From: Microcoleus sp. EPA2
GTDB lineage: Bacteria; Cyanobacteriota; Cyanobacteriia; Cyanobacteriales; Microcoleaceae
Reading direction: 5' to 3'
DNA length: 49,425 nt
Assembly: GCA_020882975.1 (NCBI GenBank)
Contig: JAHRFD010000002.1
Coordinates: 1 to 49,425, forward strand
Part shown: positions 9,161 through 17,072 of the stretch, in pieces
Layout: every line of letters starts with the position of its first letter
How positions within the stretch are numbered: position 1 is the first letter of the stretch
The notes under the pieces: model-generated
What the model was told of the DNA's origin: nothing
The model's database searches: none
Seen by the model: the letters and a program-made list of their open reading frames with translations, nothing else
Position numbers and translations under genes: made by a program

Positions 9161-9920
9161 GTTTGTGGTGATTGTCGAAAGTAGTGCAGACGCACGAACC
9201 GCTACTAAATTAGCCGATCGCGTTTTAGTAGATAAAATTGATTGGTTAGAGCCTGATCTGCTGCAATATCATTTTCAATGGAGTGGTTTAGAAGCTGGTA
9301 CAGAGAATTCTTGCTGGAAAAATATTGATGATATAACTAAACGTATTTCAGATAAATTTAAGTTCCCCACCATCAGATCGAATGGAAGATTTAAAAGTGA
9401 TGGTCAATCAGCTAATAAAATTATCAAGTTAATCAGCTTTCTACAATACAAACAAAAGAGAGATATTAAAGCGGTTATTTTGATGCGTGATTTAGACAAT
9501 CAACCTCAGCGAAAAGAACATATCGAGGAAGTACGTTTAGAGAACATTGATCGACAACCTAAATTAGCAATTATTATTGGTACAGCCGACAGAATGCGGG
9601 AAGCCTGGGTTTTGAATGGGTTTGTTCCATCTAATCAAAAGGAAGAACAAATCCTTAAAGAGATCGCAACAGAATTGACGTTTAATCCTTGCGAGGAGTC
9701 ACACAGACTACGCTTTAAGTCATTGACAGAACCCGATCGCATTAGAAACCCTAAAATTGTTGTGGAAAAGCTCACAGGTGGCAAGATGGAACGGGAACAA
9801 CAGTGCTGGGAAGACACGGAGCTGGAAATTCTGCGAAAAAAAGGTGTTCAGACAGGGTTAACAGCCTATCTTGATGAAATCGAAGAACGATTAATTCCAA
9901 TCATTGAATCTGCTGAATAA
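9153..9920 (+). CDS. TOPRIM-like partner of the ATPase
   Basis: A 255-residue protein starting at the ATG that overlaps the end of the ATPase gene. The longer reading from 9114 would need a 47-bp overlap and is less likely. An N-terminal beta strand ends in an acidic residue (FVVIVE, Glu9), and a second strand carries an Asp-x-Asp motif (MRDLDNQ, Asp113 and Asp115). This is the acidic pattern of TOPRIM/DUF4276-like proteins, which are often nucleases. The rest (AIIIGTADRMREAW, then a charged helical C-terminus) has no motif that I recognise. Together the two genes resemble two-gene abortive-infection systems. The family assignment is tentative. Confidence 0.65.
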   Translation: MIEFVVIVESSADARTATKLADRVLVDKIDWLEPDLLQYHFQWSGLEAGTENSCWKNIDDITKRISDKFKFPTIRSNGRFKSDGQSANKIIKLISFLQYKQKRDIKAVILMRDLDNQPQRKEHIEEVRLENIDRQPKLAIIIGTADRMREAWVLNGFVPSNQKEEQILKEIATELTFNPCEESHRLRFKSLTEPDRIRNPKIVVEKLTGGKMEREQQCWEDTELEILRKKGVQTGLTAYLDEIEERLIPIIESAE

Positions 9921-9995
9921 AAGTGGAACCTAAACACCTTACAGCTATAAGTAGCGCATAAAACCACTTTTTGAATAAGCCCTGTTCATTCAAAA

Positions 9996-10637
9996 CTAAT
10001 CAGTATCCCCAGGAATCTCATCCGCAATCAATCCAGCCTGAAAAACCTGTTGCGCCGTCAAATTCAACCCTGGAAAAGTTGGCGACTCAATCCGATCGTC
10101 TCCCCGAAATTGACTAATTTCATACTCGCCATCAACCAACCGATAAATCGAAATAGTCGGTTGCTTAGGATTACCAATAAATCTGCGGCCGCCCAAACCG
10201 AGATAATCCACAATCCAGTATTCAAGAATCCCGATTAGTTCGTATTCACCTACTTTTTTGATGTAGTCATCTTGCCAATTCGTGCTCACGACTTCAACAA
10301 CCAGCGGAATTGATGCCCCTTGAGTCACAGTGGAGAATTTTTTCCACAGAGGTTCTGATGCTAAATTCGGACGATTTAAGATCAGAATATCGGGCGAATA
10401 AGCTGATTCGTTTTCTGGGGGCTTAACTAATGCTTGTCCGGGGATGAAGTAGGGAAGGTTTAGCCGATCGAATTCCACAGTCAATTTTCTTGCGGAAAAA
10501 CCGATAACTTCTTCATGGTCTCCTAAAGGCTGTGACATTTCAACAATCTCTCTATTGTGCAGTTCATAGCGTCCGTTTTCTGGCTTCCATTCCGCAAATT
10601 CTTCAAAACTTAGTGTTTTAGTTGCTATTTGAATCAT
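9996..10637 (-). CDS. Uma2 family endonuclease-like protein
   Basis: A 213-residue protein of the Uma2 (DUF820) family, which has a PD-(D/E)xK nuclease fold and is expanded in cyanobacteria. The expected segments are present: NGRYELHNREIVEM near residue 20, the active-site Asp in YSPDILIL (about 95), and VEVVS (about 127) for the second acidic residue followed by a Lys-rich helix (DDYIKKVGEYE). The later GILEYWIVD is also typical. The function in cells is unknown, and an association with mobile DNA has been suggested for the family. Two further Uma2 genes lie at 40281-41476 but are not close copies of this one. Confidence 0.88.
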   Translation of the reverse strand: MIQIATKTLSFEEFAEWKPENGRYELHNREIVEMSQPLGDHEEVIGFSARKLTVEFDRLNLPYFIPGQALVKPPENESAYSPDILILNRPNLASEPLWKKFSTVTQGASIPLVVEVVSTNWQDDYIKKVGEYELIGILEYWIVDYLGLGGRRFIGNPKQPTISIYRLVDGEYEISQFRGDDRIESPTFPGLNLTAQQVFQAGLIADEIPGDTD

Positions 10638-10738
10638 GGTTATTCTCCTTAGTGGTGATTAGGGCGGGCTAGAAGCCCACCCCACAAGATAACTCATATC
10701 AAATCTGGTAGCATCGGAATTGATATTACTCACAGCCA

Positions 10739-10966
10739 GGAGACGGCAATGCCCATTGGTGTCAACTTAAGGCTGAAACCCTTGAGAAATCTCGTTTTTA
10801 TGCCAAGTCTAGATCCCCCTAAATCCCCCTTAAGAAGGGGGACTTTGAGTAACTTCTTGTCCCCCCCTTCTTAAGGGGGGTTAGGGGGGATCTAAGTTTA
10901 ATGGTCAAACAGCCATCTTTGACTGGGTTTGAGCTTAAGTTGACACCAATGGGCAATGCCGTGTCC
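10739..10966. repeat. Nested MITE-like element with 42-bp inverted ends
   Basis: The left end (10739-10781) and right end (10925-10966) are inverted copies of about 42 bp with few mismatches, sharing GGCAATGCCCATTGGTGTCA on one strand. Inside is a separate large palindrome (10809-10892) of the GATCCCCCT/AAGGGGG type, so one repeat lies inside another. No ORF is present. It occupies most of the 450-bp gap between the Uma2 and FetB-like genes. Confidence 0.8.
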
Positions 10967-11007
10967 CTACAATTAATCATAGTAGGGAAACGGCACTGCC
11001 GTCTCCT

Positions 11008-11089
11008 CATTCCCAATTCCCCATGCCCAATGCCCAATTACCAATTCCCAATGCCCCATGCCCTATGCCCAATTCCCTATGGCCAATTA
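11008..11089. repeat. STRR-like CCCAATT/CCCAATG repeat
   Basis: Degenerate heptamers (CCCAATT, CCCAATG, CCCTATG) in tandem. The repeat runs up to the stop codon of the FetB-like gene. Confidence 0.75.
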
Positions 11090-11905
11090 CCATTTAATCA
11101 ATTGTGCATCTTGATTAAAAAATCTGCGATACAATCCCTCAGTCAATAGCAAGGTTGCGATTAAAGTTGCCAGCGCTAACACAAACATAATCAAAATCTG
11201 GTAAGATGCTGCATCCAGAGGGGCAACACCACTGAGCATTTGACCTGTCATCATACCGGGCAAAGTCACAATTCCCACAACCGTCATTGTATTTAAAGTG
11301 GGGATTAATCCAGCTTTAATAGCATCTTTGCGATACTGCTTTACTGCTTGCTGGGGGGTGGCTCCTAAACTCAGATGGGTTTCTATTTCTAACTGACTAC
11401 CATTAATTGTACTCACGAGTCTTTCACCGGCGATCGCCCCGGAATTCATGGCATTTCCTAATATCATCCCCGCTAAAGGAATCAGGTATTGTGGTTCGTA
11501 CCAAGGCTCAGGTTGTAGAATTAGCAAATTTGTATAGGCCAAAGTCAAGGCGGTGCCGGTCAAAATTGAACCCGAAACTAAAGGTAGTAAGTTTTTGATT
11601 TTTTTGCTGATGCGGTTGGTGGCGACTACGCTAGCTGTTGTCACCATGATTGCTAACACTGCTAAAACCAGCCAAGGATTTTTAGCATTGGGGTCAAATA
11701 CGACTGCCAGCACGTAGCCGACTAAGATTAACTGGATCAGGGTGCGCCCCGCGGCGATCGCGATCGACCCGGACATTCCCAATTCCTGCCAAGCCGAAAG
11801 CCCGATCGCGATCGCCACCATCCCCAAAGCCCAACCCAAATCCGTAAAATCTAGCAAAATTAACACAGGAACTCCGTTTCGATAAAGTGATTGTTGGCGC
11901 GTCAA
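11087..11905 (-). CDS. fetB: FetB-like ABC permease (UPF0014)
   Basis: A 272-residue membrane protein of the UPF0014/FetB family, predicted to span the membrane about seven times. Homologues form the permease of an iron export/resistance ABC transporter (FetAB) or are related to the plant aluminium-resistance protein ALS3. Family signatures include AGRTLIQLILVGYVL near residue 52, GMILGNAMNSGAIAGERL near residue 145 with a following helix rich in Ala/Thr, and TLPGMMTGQMLSG near residue 212. No ATPase partner gene is next to it, so the partner must be elsewhere. The transported substrate (iron or another metal) is inferred from the family. The stop codon lies at the border of a heptamer repeat. 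Confidence 0.88.
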   Translation of the reverse strand: MTRQQSLYRNGVPVLILLDFTDLGWALGMVAIAIGLSAWQELGMSGSIAIAAGRTLIQLILVGYVLAVVFDPNAKNPWLVLAVLAIMVTTASVVATNRISKKIKNLLPLVSGSILTGTALTLAYTNLLILQPEPWYEPQYLIPLAGMILGNAMNSGAIAGERLVSTINGSQLEIETHLSLGATPQQAVKQYRKDAIKAGLIPTLNTMTVVGIVTLPGMMTGQMLSGVAPLDAASYQILIMFVLALATLIATLLLTEGLYRRFFNQDAQLIKW

Positions 11906-11993
11906 AATATAAGATATTGCAATAAAGGTGTCTGGGAAACAGTTTTACTGCAAGAATTTGGTTTGATAATGGTTGAAATTTATGGTGTGAAGA

Positions 11994-13199
11994 GTGAATA
12001 ATGTCCCCCCCCTCGACTTAACCAGCCAATACGCCCTGATTGGCGACGAAATAGCTGCTGCGGTACAAAAAGTGCTTGCCTCTGGTGGCTACATCGGCGG
12101 CCCGGCTGTGAAGAATTTTGAACAAGAGTTCGCCAACTACACCGGAGTTTCCGACTGCGTGGGCTGTAACTCCGGCACCGATGCCCTGATTTTAGCTTTG
12201 CGGGCGCTCAAAATTGGCCCTGGCGATGAAGTCATCACCACTCCTTTTACCTTTTTTGCCTCCGCTGAGACAATTAGCGCCGTCGGTGCAACTCCAGTGT
12301 TTGTGGATATTGACTCTGGGACATTTAACATGAATGTCGATCGCCTAGAAGCAGCCATTACCGAAAAAACCAAGGCAATTATGCCCGTGCATATCTTCGG
12401 GCAACCCACAGACATGACACAGCTCATGGAAATTGCCAACAGACACAATCTAGCAGTCATTGAAGATTGCGCCCAATCAGTCGGTGCCCAATGGCAATCT
12501 CAAAAAGTCGGCAGCATCGGCCATGTAGGCTGCTTCAGTTTTTATCCGACCAAAAACTTAGGAGCTTGCGGCGACGGCGGAGCTGTCACCACAAACGATC
12601 GGGCCCTGGCAGCATCCATGCGGATGCTCAAAGAACACGGCCAGTCCTCCAGATACTTTTACGAAGAAATCGGCTACAACAGCCGTTTAGATGCCATACA
12701 AGCAGTGATTCTCAGCATTAAATTGCGATATCTCGACACATGGAATGCTCAGCGGCGGGAGAAAGCCGAATTCTACAGCGAAATTCTCAGCCACATCCCC
12801 GGAGTAGCCGTACCACAAGAATTGCCCGCAGCAAAAGGAGTTTGGAATCAATATACTATCCGGCTCACCAGTCCAGAAAACCCGCACCATCCTCCTATTT
12901 CTCCCTCTGGCAAATTTCGCGACTGGATGCGGACTCAGTTACAGGAAAACGGCATCGGTTCCATGGTTTACTATCCCTTACCTTTACACCTGCAACCCGT
13001 TTACAAATCTTTAGGTTATCAGCCTGGTCAGTTGCCCGTGGCGGAGCAAGTTTGTTGCGAAGTCTTGTCTTTGCCCATGTTCCCCGAACTGTCTAGGGAT
13101 CAACAAGAGCGCGCGATTTATGGACTCAAAGATTGCTTAGCTCAATCAGCGACGTTTTTTGACCAAGAAAATGGGATACAAGCCCCGTCCTTCGCTTGA
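11994..13199 (+). CDS. DegT/DnrJ/EryC1/StrS sugar aminotransferase
   Basis: PLP-dependent enzyme that transaminates keto-sugar nucleotides for surface polysaccharides. The start is GTG, giving MNNVPPLDLTSQY, the usual family N-terminus. Cofactor residues are clear: GCNSGTDAL (about 58), the Asp in VIEDCAQSVG (about 160), and the Schiff-base lysine in FYPTKNLGACGDGG (about 187). The length of 401 residues is slightly above normal. The extra C-terminal residues (ending GIQAPSFA) are encoded by a GACGGGG hairpin that borders an IS200/IS605-type remnant, so the native 3' end seems to have been replaced. Nearby epimerase and GT-A-like genes fit a glycan role. Confidence 0.92.
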   Translation: MNNVPPLDLTSQYALIGDEIAAAVQKVLASGGYIGGPAVKNFEQEFANYTGVSDCVGCNSGTDALILALRALKIGPGDEVITTPFTFFASAETISAVGATPVFVDIDSGTFNMNVDRLEAAITEKTKAIMPVHIFGQPTDMTQLMEIANRHNLAVIEDCAQSVGAQWQSQKVGSIGHVGCFSFYPTKNLGACGDGGAVTTNDRALAASMRMLKEHGQSSRYFYEEIGYNSRLDAIQAVILSIKLRYLDTWNAQRREKAEFYSEILSHIPGVAVPQELPAAKGVWNQYTIRLTSPENPHHPPISPSGKFRDWMRTQLQENGIGSMVYYPLPLHLQPVYKSLGYQPGQLPVAEQVCCEVLSLPMFPELSRDQQERAIYGLKDCLAQSATFFDQENGIQAPSFA

Positions 13200-13211
13200 C
13201 GGCTTTTTGCT
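13178..13211 (-). repeat. GACGGGG hairpin, IS-type end
   Basis: A stem CCGTC/GACGG sits in an inverted copy of the family seen at 80-115. It overlaps the last codons and stop of the aminotransferase gene and directly precedes the omegaRNA-like segment. Confidence 0.5.
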
Positions 13212-13221
13212 AGAATACAGA

Positions 13222-13343
13222 TAGTCGCCGAGCGGGCATTGGGAGACTTTAAACGGACAGGTCGGGACTGTAAGACTACTTTGGTAGCAGGACTCGTTGA
13301 AGTGTCAAGAATCCCCGCTCGTTTACGACGGGGAGTATGTCAA
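13222..13343 (+). ncRNA. Orphan omegaRNA-like IS200/IS605 right end
   Basis: This stretch has the structure that I associate with the 3' (right) end of cyanobacterial TnpB elements, where the omegaRNA scaffold lies. It has GCGGGCATTGGGAGAC, then GGACAGGTCGGGACTG, a small CTACTTTGGTAGCAG hairpin, a GTTGAAGTGTCAAGAA segment, and a terminal hairpin ATCCCCG/CGGGGAG followed by TGTCAA. No TnpB coding sequence lies upstream, only the aminotransferase gene. If transcribed, the guide would be the flanking sequence starting at 13344. The identification rests on remembered pattern and not on an alignment. Confidence 0.5.
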
Positions 13344-13392
13344 TAAGCACTTGTACTTTTATGTACTATAGTTAATGAAAAGAAACAAATTT

Positions 13393-13430
13393 AGAAGAAG
13401 GAAGAAGGAAGAAGGAAGAAGGAAAAAGGA
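13393..13430. repeat. STRR AAGAAGG repeat
   Basis: Five to six tandem AAGAAGG heptamers. A CCCAATGCCC-type repeat follows at about 13452-13490. Both lie in the 330-bp gap before the UbiB-type kinase gene. Confidence 0.85.
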
Positions 13431-13530
13431 ACAGGGAAGACAGTTTTAACTACCCATGCCCAATGCCCGACACCCAATGCCCCATTCCCTATAAATTGTC
13501 AATTTCGGAAACTAAGAGGAAAATAAACGA

Positions 13531-15207
13531 GTGCGTCAGTATCAATCTACTCAAGCTAGACGCTACGATCCACAAGCGATCGCTCAGTATTACCGCAACC
13601 GTCCTTGGAAAGCAATTTGGCGAGCCATCACCGTTATTTGGTCCTTTGCAGGCTTCGTCATCGGGATGCTCTGGGACAGTTGGCAGCACGAAGTCGCCGC
13701 ACACCAGCCGGAACGAGCGGCACACCTGCGACAAATACTGACTCGCTTGGGTCCCACTTTCATTAAAGTCGGTCAAGCGCTCTCGACCAGACCAGACTTG
13801 ATCCGCAAAGACTTTCTCCAAGAACTGATCAAACTCCAGGATCAGTTGCCGCCCTTTGACTCTGCCCTGGCCTTTGAGATTATTGAAGCAGAACTCGATC
13901 GCAAAATTAGCGACACCTACAGCCAAATCTCCCCAGAACCAGTCGCAGCAGCCAGTCTCGGCCAAGTCTATCGGGCTCGTCTGATCACCGGAGAAGCAGT
14001 CGCCGTCAAAGTTCAGCGACCAAACTTGCTCCCCATCTTGAGTCTTGACCTCTACTTAATGCGCCAGGCCGCCGGATTATTAGGCCCATTCTTGCCACTA
14101 AATCTCGGTCACGACCTCAGTTTAATTGTCGATGAATTCGGCATCAAATTGTTCGAAGAAATCGACTACATCAATGAAGGCCGCAACGCCGAGAAATTTG
14201 CGACAAATTTTGCCGATGACCCCACAGTAAAAGTACCGAGCATCTACTGGCGCCATACTTCAAAATCCGTTCTCACTCTTGAGTGGATTGACGGCATCAA
14301 GCTGACCGATATGGCAAGTGTTAAAGCCGCAGGTTTGGATACCAATAGCTTAATTGAAGTCGGAGTCCGCAGCGGTTTACGACAGTTGCTAGAACACGGA
14401 TTTTTTCACGCAGACCCCCATCCAGGAAATCTATTTGCTCTAGCGGACGGCCGCATGGCATATATCGATTTTGGGATGATGGATCAGATGGAAGAAACAA
14501 CTAAAGAAACTTTGGTTGATTCCGTCGTTCATTTAATCAACAAAGATTATTTAGAGTTAGCAAAAGATTTTGTAAAACTCGGCTTTTTGACTCCCGATAC
14601 AAATATTATGCCCATCGTCCCGGCCCTAGAATCTGTACTGGGAGATATCGTCGGCGAAAAGGTAGCAGATTTTAACTTCAAAACGATTACAGACCAGTTT
14701 TCGGAATTGATGTACGATTATCCTTTCCGAGTGCCTGCCAAGTTTGCCTTAATTATTCGCTCTCTGGTGACAGAAGAAGGTTTGGCCCTGACGCTAAATC
14801 CAGATTTCAAGATAGTTGAGGTTGCCTATCCTTACGTGGCGCGACGTTTGTTGAACGGGGAATCTCCGGCACTGCGGCGGCGCTTGATTGAGGTATTATT
14901 CAAGGATGGCAAATTCCAGTGGAATAGATTAGAGGAGATGATCGCGATCGCTAGGTCCGATCGAAGTTTCGATCTACTCCCGACTGCACAACTAGGTTTA
15001 CAATTCTTGCTATCAGAGGAAGGCTCGTTTTTGCGACGCCAGCTAATGCTAGCTTTGATTGAGGACGATCGCATCCACACAGCAGAAGTTGGCAGCCTGT
15101 GGAACCTAGTCAAGGAAGACCTGCAACCAAGCCGCCTATTCAACGTTGCTCTGGGCGCATTAGCAGAACTTTCCACAGAAGGAGCCGCCGCCCTCACTCG
15201 ATTTTAG
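13531..15207 (+). CDS. UbiB/ABC1 (AarF) family atypical kinase
   Basis: A 558-residue member of the ABC1/UbiB protein-kinase-like family, linked to prenylquinone metabolism in bacteria and plastids. Family hallmarks are visible: the KxGQ motif in TFIKVGQALSTRPDL (about 85), the alanine-rich loop AAASLGQVY (about 145) that replaces the normal glycine-rich loop, the invariant Lys in VAVKVQRP (about 163), the catalytic HADPHPGNLF (about 295) and the metal-binding DFG in YIDFGMM (about 312). The start is GTG, with an AGAGGA ribosome site about 11 bases upstream. Cyanobacteria carry several paralogues, and which one this is cannot be told from the sequence alone. Confidence 0.92.
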   Translation: MRQYQSTQARRYDPQAIAQYYRNRPWKAIWRAITVIWSFAGFVIGMLWDSWQHEVAAHQPERAAHLRQILTRLGPTFIKVGQALSTRPDLIRKDFLQELIKLQDQLPPFDSALAFEIIEAELDRKISDTYSQISPEPVAAASLGQVYRARLITGEAVAVKVQRPNLLPILSLDLYLMRQAAGLLGPFLPLNLGHDLSLIVDEFGIKLFEEIDYINEGRNAEKFATNFADDPTVKVPSIYWRHTSKSVLTLEWIDGIKLTDMASVKAAGLDTNSLIEVGVRSGLRQLLEHGFFHADPHPGNLFALADGRMAYIDFGMMDQMEETTKETLVDSVVHLINKDYLELAKDFVKLGFLTPDTNIMPIVPALESVLGDIVGEKVADFNFKTITDQFSELMYDYPFRVPAKFALIIRSLVTEEGLALTLNPDFKIVEVAYPYVARRLLNGESPALRRRLIEVLFKDGKFQWNRLEEMIAIARSDRSFDLLPTAQLGLQFLLSEEGSFLRRQLMLALIEDDRIHTAEVGSLWNLVKEDLQPSRLFNVALGALAELSTEGAAALTRF

Positions 15208-15315
15208 TTAGTCATTGGTAATTAGTCATTGGTAATTAGTTATTAGTCAAAAGACAATTACCCATTACCAATTACCAATTCCCCATTCCCAATTACCCAA
15301 ATTCAGGAATTATTC

Positions 15316-15690
15316 GTGTATTATTTTGCCGAACCTCCCTATTTTTTAATGACCGCTGGATTGCTAGCAGGAATCGCCTCTGGCTTAGCCTTTGAAGCAA
15401 CCCTAAAAGAAGCCGTCAAGCTCTGGTCAAAAAATCGTTCTACTCGCACCTTAGCTAACCTCCAAGGATTACAATTATTCGTGCCTTTCCTGGGAATGGC
15501 AGGAGGAATTTGTGTGTTTTTAGCTTCTGGTGTAGAGATTTTTGGAATTCCTAAATTGTTTTCTTATGCTTTGTCTCTACCACTAACTTTACTCACAGGC
15601 TGGCTAATTTGGAGGCAGCTAGGTAAGCTATTGTTGGAGTTAGAACGGGGAGGCTCCCAAGCCCTTGACTTAGATTCCTATGAAGGATGA
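15316..15690 (+). CDS. Small membrane protein, unknown function
   Basis: A 124-residue protein with three or so hydrophobic helices (about 8-28, 50-72 and 78-100). It has a charged loop with KNRSTRTLANLQGLQLFVPFLG and an acidic C-terminal tail. It reads from a GTG codon and looks like a conserved cyanobacterial protein, but I do not recognise a named family. It follows the UbiB-type kinase gene by about 108 bp that consist mainly of heptamer repeats. A strong terminator follows, so the two genes may form one transcription unit. Confidence 0.65.
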   Translation: MYYFAEPPYFLMTAGLLAGIASGLAFEATLKEAVKLWSKNRSTRTLANLQGLQLFVPFLGMAGGICVFLASGVEIFGIPKLFSYALSLPLTLLTGWLIWRQLGKLLLELERGGSQALDLDSYEG

Positions 15691-15702
15691 TAGTTAACAA
15701 TT

Positions 15703-15742
15703 ACCCCCCTTTTTTGATAAAAAAAAGGGGGTTGATTTTTCT
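15703..15742 (+). terminator. Rho-independent terminator
   Basis: A strong ACCCCCCTTTTTT / AAAAAAAAGGGGGT stem is followed by TGATTTTT, 12 bp after the small membrane protein gene. The poly-T/poly-A arms mean that it could also act in the opposite direction. Confidence 0.8.
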
Positions 15743-15778
15743 CGAATCTTTGAGCCTAATTAATTTCGATGATTTTTG

Positions 15779-15812
15779 AACCGCAGAGGGCGCAGAGAAC
15801 GCAGAGTTAGAG
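15779..15812. repeat. CGCAGAGGGCGCAGAG interspersed repeat
   Basis: ACCGCAGAGGGCGCAGAGAA and following ACGCAGAG belong to a 9-bp-period family also seen, in variant form, at 16994, 20137, 20225, 36551, 26121 and 40127. Confidence 0.7.
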
Positions 15813-15879
15813 GTAGAAGAGACTCGCAAGTTATTCAATGATTTCTGTAAAAGCTTTCAAATCTAAAATTTAAAATAGA

Positions 15880-16830
15880 ATGAGTATTTTTATTGTTACG
15901 GGTGCCGCGGGATTTATTGGTTCTAACTTAGTAGAAACTCTTTTAAATAAAGGCGAGACAGTAATAGGTGTTGATGAGTTCAACGATTATTACGATCCCT
16001 CCCTCAAACGCAAGAATATTGCACGATTTGAAAACTATCCTGGTTTTGAATTGGTGGAAGGAGATATTTTGTCTCTAAATTGGTCATCGCTTTTGTCCGA
16101 TGCTAAAGTGATTTTTCATCAGGCCGCCCAGGCGGGAGTTCGTGCTAGCTGGGGCGAGGGTTTTCGCAGCTATACCGAACGCAATATTAACAGCACCCAA
16201 GTATTATTAGAAGCTGCTAAAAATGCACCAAGATTGCAAAAGTTTGTCTACGCTTCTTCTTCCTCAATTTACGGAAATGCTGAATCTTTCCCCACCAGTG
16301 AAAATGCTTGTCCCCAGCCCGTTTCTCCCTACGGAATTACAAAGTTAGCTGGTGAACGTTTGTGCGGGCTTTACTATCATAATTTTGGTGTTCCCACAAC
16401 TTCGCTGCGTTATTTTACTGTTTATGGGCCTCGACAGCGCCCTGATATGGCTTTTCACAAGTTTTTTAAGTCGATTTTGTTCAACCAGCCGATTTCTATT
16501 TTTGGCGATGGATTACAAACGCGGGATTTTACTTTTATCAGCGATTGCGTTGCTGCTAATTTAGCGGCGGCTGAGGTTGCAGAAGCAGCAGGGGAAGTTT
16601 TTAATATTGGTGGGGGAAGTCGCGTGGTTTTGAAAGAAGTTATTGATACAATAGAGCAGATTGTCGATCGACCCATTCGGATCGAATTTACCGAAACGGC
16701 GCGGGGTGACGCGCGACACACTAGCGCTGATGTATCTAAAGCTAAGAAAATATTGGGTTATCAGCCACAAGTTAGTTTAGAAGCAGGTTTAAGGCGCGAA
16801 TGGGAGTGGATTCAGTCTTTGTACGGTTAA
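15880..16830 (+). CDS. NAD-dependent sugar epimerase/dehydratase
   Basis: A 316-residue extended short-chain dehydrogenase/reductase acting on nucleotide sugars, closest in feel to UDP-glucuronate or UDP-glucose 4-epimerases. The NAD-binding GAAGFIGSN is at residues 8-16, the catalytic Ser/Thr region YASSSSIYG near residue 130, and the Tyr-x-x-x-Lys pair in SPYGITK near residue 150. GPRQRPDMAFHKF near 190 and the FGDGLQTRDF segment near 210 are typical substrate-binding parts. It probably supplies an epimerised sugar for the surface glycan genes nearby. It is convergent with the GT-A-like cluster. The specific sugar is not determined by what can be seen. Confidence 0.88.
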   Translation: MSIFIVTGAAGFIGSNLVETLLNKGETVIGVDEFNDYYDPSLKRKNIARFENYPGFELVEGDILSLNWSSLLSDAKVIFHQAAQAGVRASWGEGFRSYTERNINSTQVLLEAAKNAPRLQKFVYASSSSIYGNAESFPTSENACPQPVSPYGITKLAGERLCGLYYHNFGVPTTSLRYFTVYGPRQRPDMAFHKFFKSILFNQPISIFGDGLQTRDFTFISDCVAANLAAAEVAEAAGEVFNIGGGSRVVLKEVIDTIEQIVDRPIRIEFTETARGDARHTSADVSKAKKILGYQPQVSLEAGLRREWEWIQSLYG

Positions 16831-16848
16831 ATCCCATAACAGTTACGC

Positions 16849-16917
16849 AAAAAACCCGGTTTCTTGGAAAAATCCTCGCTATATCCGAGAGATATTGATG
16901 CAGAAACCGGGTTTTTG
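16849..16917. repeat. AGAAACCGGGTTTTT palindromic repeat
   Basis: Inverted arms AAAAAACCCGGTTTCT and AGAAACCGGGTTTTT enclose a spacer containing CGAGAGATATTGA. A near-identical copy of the same length lies in the tRNA array (24082-24150), and an inverted variant is at 25522-25590. Confidence 0.85.
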
Positions 16918-16993
16918 ACCGATTTATCAAGTAGGGACACGGCTTTGCTTTGTCCTCTATATCATTCCGATACAACTGGATTTGATATGATTT

Positions 16994-17020
16994 AACCGCG
17001 AAGGCGCAAAGGACGCGAAG
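16994..17020. repeat. CGCGAAGGCGCAAAGGACGCG repeat
   Basis: The variant CCGCGAAGGCGCAAAGGACG of the 9-bp-period family lies in the gap between the convergent epimerase and GT-A-like genes. Confidence 0.7.
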
Positions 17021-17072
17021 GAAGAGAAGAGAGAGATTAATAATTACGATGATGAGAGGATTTGATATTATA

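Noticed and set aside
12137..12460. 107-codon minus-strand frame opposite the aminotransferase gene
   Set aside because: It is a shadow of the DegT/StrS gene, with no start context or domain.
13489..13965. 158-codon minus-strand frame opposite the UbiB-type kinase gene
   Set aside because: It is antisense to a gene with full family motifs, and its own translation shows no family.
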